This document shows, in pieces, positions 1-6,168 of a stretch of 32,854 nt of DNA. How positions within the stretch are numbered: the first letter of the stretch is position 1; every line of letters starts with the position of its first letter. Position numbers and translations under genes: made by a program. The notes below the pieces were generated by a model, which searched no databases, was not told the origin of the DNA, and saw only the letters and a list, made by a program, of their open reading frames with translations. The stretch comes from Gemmatimonadota bacterium (lineage in GTDB: Bacteria > Gemmatimonadota > Gemmatimonadetes > Longimicrobiales > Gaopeijiaceae), in contig SLDT01000027.1 of assembly GCA_007125125.1 (NCBI GenBank), positions 1 through 32,854 of the forward strand. The letters are read 5' to 3'.

Positions 1-265
1 CGAAGACCCCGTCCCGAATGAAGCAGACATCCGAAATGGACACCTCGTCACCCGCGAGTCGCTTCTCGGATGAGGTCTGGATGATCGTCGGACACGCTCG
101 TCCCCCGAACAGGAGGGATGTCGTGTCGGACTTCGGGTCGCAACCGATGAGCAGAACCTTGCGGCCCTGCTGGGCCATCATGTAGCTCAGGTTTGCGAGG
201 GTGAAGCTCTTCCCGATGCCGCCCTTGCCGTAAATCGCAATGATCTGGGTTTCCGAGTTCGTCAT
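1..265 (-). CDS. bchX: BchX, chlorophyllide a reductase iron protein (N-terminal part, cut by window edge)
   Basis: The 88 codons present read MTNSETQIIAIYGKGGIGKS and continue with the very conserved NifH/BchX stretch containing LIGCDPKSDTTSLLFGGRACPT. BchX is the ATP-hydrolysing 4Fe-4S iron protein that passes electrons to BchYZ, which reduces ring B of chlorophyllide a to the bacteriochlorin. The P-loop GKGGIGKS is at about residues 13-20. The rest of the gene, including the later cluster cysteines, lies to the left of the window. The ATG at 263-265 overlaps the bchC stop codon (ATGA), so the two are translationally coupled in the classic crtF-bchC-bchX order. Telling BchX from BchL or NifH rests on the characteristic FGGRACPTIIQTSSEKRLAG segment. 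Confidence 0.96.
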   Translation of the reverse strand, partial: MTNSETQIIAIYGKGGIGKSFTLANLSYMMAQQGRKVLLIGCDPKSDTTSLLFGGRACPTIIQTSSEKRLAGDEVSISDVCFIRDGVF

Positions 266-1206
266 GCCACGTCTCTCCAGTCGAGGATCATCTTCACGCA
301 CGATGCGTCTTCAAAGGCTGTGCGATAGGCAGAGGCGGCTGTCGGCGCCTTGGCCCGATGGGTCACGAGACCTCCGAGCTTCAGCACGCCCCGGGTCACC
401 ATCCGGTTCACCTCGGCCAGGTCCGAGTCGGTCCACTCCGCCGCGACCCGAAATCGAGCCTCCTTCATGAAGGCAGGGGGGAACCGGAAGCGCACTTCGT
501 CGGGGTAGAATCCTGCAAGAACGACCTCTCCTCCGCGCGCGAGCACCGGGAAGAGGTGGTCCAGGATCCCGGGGTCACCGCTCACATCGATGATGGTGGT
601 GAAGGGCTCGTCGGCCTTCGCCCCGGGGGGTTGGACCTCGTAGCCTTCCGCGCCCGTTGCCCGGTCGGGATTGCGCTCCCAGACGATCGGGGGACGGCCG
701 GGGTCACGGGCGACCAGGAGCCGGGCCAGCAGCCTCCCGAGGGCACCATGACCCACGATGAGCACCGGGCCATCGTCTCCTGCCCGAGGCAGGGCGTGGT
801 AGGCGGTGGCCGCCAGGGCAAGAAGGCAGCCCTCCTCACCAAGCCCCTCGTCGATCCGGTGCACTCTGGCACCCGGGGCGACGATTCTTCGAGCTGCAGC
901 ACCGAAGAGCCCATGAGCACCGATGAACCCGCGCGACCCCGGTGCAAACACACGTTCCCCTCTCCGATGTCCGGACTCCGACCCGGCCCAGAGCACCTCT
1001 CCCGTTGCTTCGTAACCCGGGACGAGCGGGTATGCGAGCCCGGGGAAGGGCGGCATCCGGCCATCCCAGAGCAGGCGCTCGGTGCCTGTACTCACCCCCG
1101 TCCAGGCCACCTCGACGACGACGTCGTCGTCCGTGGGCGCAGAAAGGCCCAGGGTCCTCAGCGCCAGGAGTCCTGGTTCTTCGAGTACGACGGCCAGCGT
1201 GTCCAC
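262..1206 (-). CDS. bchC: BchC, 3-hydroxyethyl bacteriochlorophyllide a dehydrogenase
   Basis: This 314-residue protein belongs to the zinc-free, MDR-like BchC family, which oxidises the C3 1-hydroxyethyl group of bacteriochlorophyllide to acetyl, a late ring modification in bacteriochlorophyll a synthesis. Visible hallmarks are VSTGTERLLWDGRMP with a following PGYEATGEV near residues 38-70, the Rossmann motif LIVGHGALGRLLARL near 150-164, and the C-terminal DASCVKMILDW. The length matches the family. It lies downstream of crtF behind a gap with two PpsR palindromes and a sigma70-like promoter, and its stop overlaps the bchX start by ATGA. BchC upstream of bchX is the standard purple-bacterial arrangement, so confidence is high. 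Confidence 0.95.
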   Translation of the reverse strand: MDTLAVVLEEPGLLALRTLGLSAPTDDDVVVEVAWTGVSTGTERLLWDGRMPPFPGLAYPLVPGYEATGEVLWAGSESGHRRGERVFAPGSRGFIGAHGLFGAAARRIVAPGARVHRIDEGLGEEGCLLALAATAYHALPRAGDDGPVLIVGHGALGRLLARLLVARDPGRPPIVWERNPDRATGAEGYEVQPPGAKADEPFTTIIDVSGDPGILDHLFPVLARGGEVVLAGFYPDEVRFRFPPAFMKEARFRVAAEWTDSDLAEVNRMVTRGVLKLGGLVTHRAKAPTAASAYRTAFEDASCVKMILDWRDVA

Positions 1207-1302
1207 GCGATCCTTGACGATGATGGTTGCTCAGCGGGCCTCGGAGTTCCGGGAAGACTGACGCGGACACAGCCGAGAGCTCGGGCTTCTCGTTGCGCAT
1301 GT

Positions 1303-1331
1303 ATCATTGGGTCCCGAGTGGCAGATGTCAA
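1303..1331 (-). promoter_or_regulatory. Putative sigma70-type promoter of bchCX
   Basis: On the minus strand TTGACA (1331-1326) is followed after 17 bp by AATGAT (1308-1303; 4 of 6 matches to TATAAT). The -35 hexamer is part of the proximal PpsR palindrome, so bound repressor would cover the RNA polymerase site. The -10 call is approximate. Confidence 0.55.
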
Positions 1332-1343
1332 GGAGAAGCGACA
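1326..1343. promoter_or_regulatory. PpsR/CrtJ operator, proximal copy upstream of bchC
   Basis: TGTCAAGGAGAAGCGACA fits TGT-N12-ACA exactly. It is separated by exactly 8 bp from a second match at 1352-1369. Tandem sites 8 bp apart are the arrangement known for cooperative CrtJ/PpsR binding at bchC in Rhodobacter. A ppsR gene is present in this window. Confidence 0.8.
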
Positions 1344-1351
1344 AAATTGCC

Positions 1352-1369
1352 TGTCCAAAAACTTTGACA
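1352..1369. promoter_or_regulatory. PpsR/CrtJ operator, distal copy upstream of bchC
   Basis: TGTCCAAAAACTTTGACA is an exact TGT-N12-ACA match, with the fuller consensus half TTGACA on its right. Eight bp separate it from the proximal copy, which puts both on nearly the same face of the helix in the crtF-bchC gap. Confidence 0.8.
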
Positions 1370-1411
1370 CGCCGAGGGAGGAGGGTTGGGTTCGCTGGAG
1401 CGTGCGGTGGA

Positions 1412-2617
1412 TCAGGGTCGAGCGACGAGCAGGGAGGTCAGGACCGGCGAGCGATGTCTAGGGCGTCGCACGCGCGTAAATCCCGCCGTCTTCAGGAGCC
1501 CGGAGAGTTCGGCGGGCGACCGGGGCCGCCCCTGGCCCATGGCGAGGAGGTAGAGCGCGAAATAGGCGGCACCGACGGTCTCGGCGCCGCGAACACCCGC
1601 CATGGGCTCCGCGACGAGCACGGACCCGCCGGGGTGAACCGCCGCGCGCGCGCGACGAAGGAGGCGAACAACGGCGTCATCGTCATGATCGTGGAGAATA
1701 CGCACGAGCGTGATGAGGTCTGCTCCCTCCGGCAGGGGATCGACGAGGAAGTCGCCTCCATGGGCGCGAATCCTGGCGGACTCGTTCAGGGCTGCGATCC
1801 GAACCCGAGCACGTTCTGCGACAGCGGGGAGGTCGAAGAGCTCCAGCTCGAGCTCTGGATGTCGGTTCGCCACGGCAAGGAGAAACGCGCCCTCACCCCC
1901 GCCCAGGTCCAGAACTCGTTCGTGGCCGGCGAAGTCGTAACCATCGAGGATCTCGGTCGCAACGAGCGGTTGCGAACCCGCCATCAGGGATGAGTACGCA
2001 GCCACCTCCGAGGGTTGCAGGGACCGAGGGTCTCTTCCCCCGGCATAGGCCCAGTAGCCCTGTAGCTCCATGGAGCGGTCAGGATCATTGGCGATGAGAG
2101 CGATGGGATCCTGAAGATCCCGGTAGAGCAGGGTGTTGTGCTCGATCATGCGGGCGAGTGCCTGGTTCCCTGCGAGAGGAGCCCCGAGATGGCCGAGGCC
2201 GATCGTGCGCCCGTCACGCGAACGGCGCAGAAGCCCAAGCGCTACGCCCGCCCCCAGAAGCCGCTCCAGACGGTCGGGGGGAAGCCCGAGGGCCTCGTAC
2301 AGGCGATCGACCGGCTGGCCTCCATCCTTGAGCCGATCGAAGAGATCGAGCCGTACGAGTGCCAGCACGGTCTGGGAGTAGACGAACCCGGAGAGGAGGT
2401 CGAAGAGCTGGCGCGAGCGGGAGAGGGCGATCGGCCGTGTGAGGGGGAACGCCGCCGCACGCCGCTGGAACTCGGGAGAGGCGAGGAGCGCTGTCCATCG
2501 GTCTCGCAGCGGATCGAGCAACCGGAGCATGCGTGACAGGAGGCCCGCAGCACGGGGCGCCTCGGCGGAGCCCCCGGACTCGACCGGAAGCGCACGAGAG
2601 GTGGCGTCTGCGCTCAT
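1412..2617 (-). CDS. crtF: CrtF, hydroxyneurosporene/demethylspheroidene O-methyltransferase
   Basis: A 401-residue SAM-dependent methyltransferase of the plant-type O-methyltransferase family. An N-terminal CrtF-specific region (LASPEFQRRAAAFPLTRPI, then FDLLSGFVYSQ) precedes a winged-helix dimerisation domain at about 85-150. The SAM-binding motif VLDLGGGEGAFLLAV lies near residue 235, and the RILHDHDDDAVVRLLRRAR segment carries the usual catalytic His. CrtF methylates the tertiary hydroxyl of acyclic carotenoids to make spheroidene or spirilloxanthin type products. The position just upstream of bchCX is the classic crtF-bchCXYZ order. The start ATG at 2615-2617 overlaps the stop of a short open frame. 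BchU-type methyltransferases are related, but the N-terminus and context favour CrtF. Confidence 0.9.
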   Translation of the reverse strand: MSADATSRALPVESGGSAEAPRAAGLLSRMLRLLDPLRDRWTALLASPEFQRRAAAFPLTRPIALSRSRQLFDLLSGFVYSQTVLALVRLDLFDRLKDGGQPVDRLYEALGLPPDRLERLLGAGVALGLLRRSRDGRTIGLGHLGAPLAGNQALARMIEHNTLLYRDLQDPIALIANDPDRSMELQGYWAYAGGRDPRSLQPSEVAAYSSLMAGSQPLVATEILDGYDFAGHERVLDLGGGEGAFLLAVANRHPELELELFDLPAVAERARVRIAALNESARIRAHGGDFLVDPLPEGADLITLVRILHDHDDDAVVRLLRRARAAVHPGGSVLVAEPMAGVRGAETVGAAYFALYLLAMGQGRPRSPAELSGLLKTAGFTRVRRPRHRSPVLTSLLVARP

Positions 2618-2835
2618 CCGGGGACGAGGCTGCCCGAGGTGGTGATGGGGTGCTCCCTGGAGAGGAAGTGTCGAACGGGGACGACCCGGAGCGGGGGGCC
2701 CTCCGGGTCAGCCCCGCCGGGGCGGGGTCGCGGATGGGGAGGGCCCCCGAGCGCCCCGGGACGACACGGAAGACTGCCCGTCAAGTGGTCCCGCCCTTCT
2801 CTGGTCCTGGCTTCCTGGATGCTGACAATGTCCAT
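2614..2835 (-). other. Possible short leader ORF (73 codons) upstream of crtF
   Basis: A minus-strand ATG at 2833-2835 follows a strong Shine-Dalgarno (AAGGAGGAATG), and the frame ends in TGA at 2614-2616, overlapping the crtF start as ATGA. The product is Pro/Gly/Arg-rich with no recognisable domain, and it uses some AGG and AGA codons that are uncommon in a high-GC gene. It could be a translated leader coupled to crtF, or an untranslated leader with a chance ribosome-binding site. A strong inverted repeat lies inside it (2683-2709). I do not recognise a function. Confidence 0.25.
2683..2709. repeat. Inverted repeat (hairpin) in the crtF leader
   Basis: GACCCGGAG at 2683-2691 pairs perfectly with CTCCGGGTC at 2701-2709 across a 9-nt loop. 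It is followed by another GC palindrome (around 2711-2727). No T-run follows, so it is more likely an mRNA leader structure than a terminator. Confidence 0.4.
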
Positions 2836-2846
2836 TCCTCCTTACA
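2829..2846. promoter_or_regulatory. Possible PpsR operator upstream of crtF
   Basis: TGTCCATTCCTCCTTACA matches TGT-N12-ACA exactly. On the minus strand the same bases contain the AAGGAGG Shine-Dalgarno of the leader ORF, so the match could be accidental. There is no second copy 8 bp away on either side. Confidence 0.4.
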
Positions 2847-2875
2847 CTGCGACGCGTTGACACCCTACCTTAAGG

Positions 2876-2893
2876 GCGAAGTCGCTCCTTCGC
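2876..2893. terminator. Weak hairpin downstream of the glutamate dehydrogenase gene
   Basis: GCGAAG and CTTCGC form a perfect 6-bp stem around a 6-nt loop just after the dehydrogenase stop codon, followed on the minus strand by CCTTAAGG. The T-run is poor, so termination is uncertain. Confidence 0.25.
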
Positions 2894-2903
2894 AACGCGG
2901 AAC

Positions 2904-4250
2904 TCACGGCTGATCGCCTCCGTTGCGAAAGAGAGACTCTGTCCCGGTGGCTTCCATGGCCTCTGCCAGTCGATCAAGCGCGAGCACCCACGCGGCTGTC
3001 CGCAACGGAATGCCCCTCTCCGAGGAGAGCTCCGCCACCCGGCGCGTTTCCCGCACCATCCTCTTCTCGAGTCGACGAGCCGTCTTCCTGGCGGTCCACC
3101 GGTCTCCCTGCCGGTTCTGAACCCACTCGAACCAGCTCACGGTCACGCCGCCCGCGTTGGCAAGGATGTCCGGTATCACCTCGACTCCCCTGGAGTCCAG
3201 GATTTCGTCGGCTTCCGGCGTGACGGGGCCGTTCGCCACCTCGACGATGGCGCGAGCACGCACGTCGCGCGCGTTCCCTTCGTTGATGGCCCCACCGAGA
3301 GCGGCGGGCACGAGAAGGTCCACGTCGAGGGCAAGGAGCTCGTCGCCTTCGATCTGGGTTCCTGACGGAGGCCCTGCCAGGGCCCCGGACTCGTCCTTGT
3401 GCCGACGCAGTGCAGGAATGTCCAGACCCTGCTCGTCGAGGACGGCGGCCGACGAGTCACTCACGGCCACGACCTTCCATCCGGCCTCATGGAGCCTGGA
3501 GGCGAGCTGTGACCCCGCATTGCCAAAACCCTGAATGGCGACGGTCCGTTCGGACTCCTTGCCGATCAGTTCGTCGCCGAGTTCACGGATCACATGGAAC
3601 GCACCATCCGACGTCGCGCTCGAGCGGCCCGGAACCCCTCCCAGGGCGATGGGCTTTCCCGTGAATGCGGCCGGCAGATGGGCTCGACGGATCTTGTCGA
3701 ACTCGTCCGACATCCAGCCCATGACCTGCTCGTTCGTGGCCACATCGGGCGCCGGGATGTCCCGGTCCGGGCCGAGGAGGTCGGCGAGTGCACCGACCCA
3801 GCCCCTTGAGAGTCGCTCGAGCTCTCCCGGCGAAAGCTGTCCGGGGTCGACCGTCACCCCTCCCTTGGCTCCTCCGAAGGGAAGATCAAGGAGCGCTGCC
3901 TTGAACGTCATGCGGAAGGCAAGGTCTGCCACCTCCCGTCGGGACACGCCCGCCGAAAATCGCACGCCCCCCTTCGCAGGCCCTCTCGTCGAGTCATGAC
4001 GGACCCGAAACCCCGGAAAGACTGCGAGGGACCCGTCGTCCATCCGCACGGGGATCGAGACTTCGACCGAGGAAACGGGTCGGCGCAGGCGCACGAGCGT
4101 CTCGTCCGCAATCCTGCTGTGGTCGAGCGACGCGACGAGACGCTGGCCGGAGACGGCGAAGAGGTCGTCAGGCATGAGGGAGTCCAGTCCAAGCAATTCG
4201 GGGAGAGTGAAGGGCGACCGGCCCAGTCGAGGAGCTCGCTGCCGGTGCAC
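2904..4250 (-). CDS. Glutamate dehydrogenase (Glu/Leu/Phe/Val dehydrogenase family)
   Basis: A 448-residue protein with the full Glu/Leu/Phe/Val dehydrogenase layout. The N-terminal substrate domain carries GPAKGGVRFSAGVSRREV and the catalytic-lysine motif LPFGGAKGGVTVDP. The NAD(P)-binding domain has VAIQGFGNAGSQLASRL, and the C-terminal part has ANAGGVTVSWFEWVQNRQG. It reversibly deaminates glutamate to 2-oxoglutarate and ammonia in the cytoplasm. The start used is a GTG at 4248-4250; a start at 4175 (MPDDLF) would also leave the conserved domain intact. It lies divergently next to the deacylase gene. It has no evident link to photosynthesis and separates crtF from the rest of the cluster. 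Cofactor preference cannot be read with confidence. Confidence 0.92.
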   Translation of the reverse strand: MHRQRAPRLGRSPFTLPELLGLDSLMPDDLFAVSGQRLVASLDHSRIADETLVRLRRPVSSVEVSIPVRMDDGSLAVFPGFRVRHDSTRGPAKGGVRFSAGVSRREVADLAFRMTFKAALLDLPFGGAKGGVTVDPGQLSPGELERLSRGWVGALADLLGPDRDIPAPDVATNEQVMGWMSDEFDKIRRAHLPAAFTGKPIALGGVPGRSSATSDGAFHVIRELGDELIGKESERTVAIQGFGNAGSQLASRLHEAGWKVVAVSDSSAAVLDEQGLDIPALRRHKDESGALAGPPSGTQIEGDELLALDVDLLVPAALGGAINEGNARDVRARAIVEVANGPVTPEADEILDSRGVEVIPDILANAGGVTVSWFEWVQNRQGDRWTARKTARRLEKRMVRETRRVAELSSERGIPLRTAAWVLALDRLAEAMEATGTESLFRNGGDQP

Positions 4251-4296
4251 GCCCCCCGAGGGGCTGCAAGAACCCGCGGAAAGACACGACGTTCCG

Positions 4297-5694
4297 ATGC
4301 GCGAGGAATCCGGATGGATCCTGAACGGGATTCGGGCGTTGAAGGGAGAGCACTGCGCCGGGGCCAGACCCGTGACTCGCCCCAGCCGTTCTTCGTCCTG
4401 TCACGACTCGAGGTGTTCCATCCTTTCCCAGTCCAACACCGCCAGGCCTGCTGAGGCAGCTCAAGGAAGGGCGAACGAGCCCGGGGCAGAGGTGCGATCC
4501 GATCCGCCTCCGAGGGTCATGGCCGAGTTCGGGATGGGTGGGGACGGGGCCACACTTGTCATTGTTGCGGGCCTCCACGGGAATGAGCCCGCCGGCGTTC
4601 TTGGAGCCATGCGGGTCATTCGCGCTCTCCGAGAGGAGCGCTCGCGGCGACTGCAGGGTCGGGTCGTCTTCCTCACGGGGAATCGGGCAGCTCTTTCGGT
4701 GGGTGTTCGCTTCCTCGACCGCGACCTGAACCGCGCATGGACTTCCGAACGCCTCCGGACACTTCGCATGGGTGCCCGTCCGGGCCTCCCCGAGTCCACG
4801 GCACGGGAAGACCGCGAGCAGCGCGAACTTCTTGCCGAACTCGACCGGATCATCGGGGCCGCTGGTCCCACCTACGCCCTCGACCTGCACACGACGTCCG
4901 GTCCGGATGGGGTCTTCACCACGATTGGCGACACCCTGGAGAACCGGGACCTCGCCCAGTTTCTCCCCGTGCCGCTCGTGCTGGGCCTCGAAGAACTCGT
5001 CGAGGGAACTCTGCACGAATACCTCGGGGAGAGAGGTGTCCCATCGCTCGCGTTCGAGAGCGGACAGCACGAGGAACCCGAGGCCATTGACCGTGCCGAA
5101 GCCGCGATCTGGCTCCTGCTCGTCGGTCTCCGCTTGCTTCCCGAGTCTGCCGTGCCGGAGATCGGTAAGGCCAGGGGGCAGCTTGTGCCGATCGGGGAGG
5201 CCTTCCCGAAGGTCCTGGAGTTTCGACACAGGCACGAGCTGCGAGAGGGCGATGGTTTCCGGATGCGGCCCGGCTTTCGCAGCTTTCAACGGCTCCGCGC
5301 CGGAACCGTCGTCGGGGACGACCTGCGGGGCGGGGTCTCGATGCCCGAGGATGGGCGCATTCTGATGCCCCTCTACCAGTCGCAGGGATCCGACGGCTTT
5401 TTCGTGGTTCGCGAGTTCAAGGTCTTCTGGCTCCGACTGTCCCGCGTCCTGAGGGGACTGGGTGTGGGGCGTTTCGTTCACTGGCTTCCCGGAATCCGTG
5501 AGCATCCGTCGATTCCGGGTGCCCTGGATGTGAACAAGCGCGTTGCACGATGGTACGCCCTGCAGGTTCTGCATCTTCTCGGGTTCAGGCGGCAGCTGGA
5601 CGACGGCGACCGTCTCGTCGTGCTGCGTCGCGGGAAGAGGGCAGCGTCGGAGGGCGTGCACACGGGGGATGGCCACCCGCCGCCCAATCCGTGA
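4297..5694 (+). CDS. Succinylglutamate desuccinylase/aspartoacylase (AstE/AspA) family zinc deacylase
   Basis: The conserved core is an M14-like zinc deacylase. GLHGNEPAG carries the HxxE zinc ligands (H94 and E97 counted from 4297), RDLNR is the substrate-binding arginine motif, and LDLHTT carries the third ligand (H198). Family members remove acyl groups from N-acyl amino acids such as N-succinylglutamate or N-acetylaspartate; the substrate here is unknown. The start is uncertain. The frame is open from 4174, which would overlap the divergent dehydrogenase gene; ATG 4297 avoids this; GTG 4492 would begin just before the core. The C-terminal third (after about residue 330) is longer than in AstE and ends in a low-complexity tail. 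Glutamate dehydrogenase next door hints at amino-acid catabolism. Confidence 0.82.
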   Translation: MREESGWILNGIRALKGEHCAGARPVTRPSRSSSCHDSRCSILSQSNTARPAEAAQGRANEPGAEVRSDPPPRVMAEFGMGGDGATLVIVAGLHGNEPAGVLGAMRVIRALREERSRRLQGRVVFLTGNRAALSVGVRFLDRDLNRAWTSERLRTLRMGARPGLPESTAREDREQRELLAELDRIIGAAGPTYALDLHTTSGPDGVFTTIGDTLENRDLAQFLPVPLVLGLEELVEGTLHEYLGERGVPSLAFESGQHEEPEAIDRAEAAIWLLLVGLRLLPESAVPEIGKARGQLVPIGEAFPKVLEFRHRHELREGDGFRMRPGFRSFQRLRAGTVVGDDLRGGVSMPEDGRILMPLYQSQGSDGFFVVREFKVFWLRLSRVLRGLGVGRFVHWLPGIREHPSIPGALDVNKRVARWYALQVLHLLGFRRQLDDGDRLVVLRRGKRAASEGVHTGDGHPPPNP

Positions 5695-5767
5695 AATTGA
5701 CCGTGAGGAAGGCTCGCCGGCCGGGCCTGTCCCTCCAAGCCGATCACCCTTCTTTTGAGGTCATGAA

Positions 5768-6079
5768 GTGCAAATCCAGCTGAACACCGACCGGAACATC
5801 GAGACGACCCCACAGCTTCAAGCACAAGTCGAAGAAGCTGTGAACCAGACACTCGGACGCTTCGGGGACCGGATCACGCGCGTTGAAGTTCACCTTACCG
5901 ACGTCAACTCCGACAAGGGGGGGCGGGACACGCGCTGCGTGATGGAGGCGCGCGTCGCCGGAATGCAGCCCGTCGCGGTGGACGACCTCTCCCGGACCGT
6001 GGCCCAGGCGGTCCGGGCCGCTGCGGGGAAGCTCGAACGCGCCCTCGAGACCCGCCTCGGCAGACTTGGGCGCCGCTGA
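5768..6079 (+). CDS. HPF/RaiA-family ribosome-associated protein (short form)
   Basis: A 103-residue protein that resembles the N-terminal S30AE/HPF domain: MQIQLNTDRNIETTPQLQAQ, then a conserved VEVHLTDVNSDKGG strand-turn and a basic C-terminal helix. Family members bind the small ribosomal subunit and promote inactive ribosome states under stress. It lacks the C-terminal dimerisation domain of long HPF. GTG at 5768-5770 is the only workable start: the ATG at 5763 runs out of frame into an early stop, and TGAGGT lies upstream as ribosome-binding site. Flanking genes are unrelated. The family call is fairly firm, while actual hibernation activity is inferred. Confidence 0.72.
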   Translation: MQIQLNTDRNIETTPQLQAQVEEAVNQTLGRFGDRITRVEVHLTDVNSDKGGRDTRCVMEARVAGMQPVAVDDLSRTVAQAVRAAAGKLERALETRLGRLGRR

Positions 6080-6168
6080 ACGGGAACACGCTCCCTACTC
6101 GACGGGGGGAGGACCATGCCCTACTTTGGCGTCCTTCACCTCAGTTTCGATGACTCCCCAGGAGAACA

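Noticed and set aside
4168-5676. A 502-codon minus-strand open frame opposite the AstE/AspA-type gene
   Set aside because: The plus strand carries clear zinc-ligand motifs; the minus product has no recognisable features and also overlaps the start of the glutamate dehydrogenase gene on the same strand.
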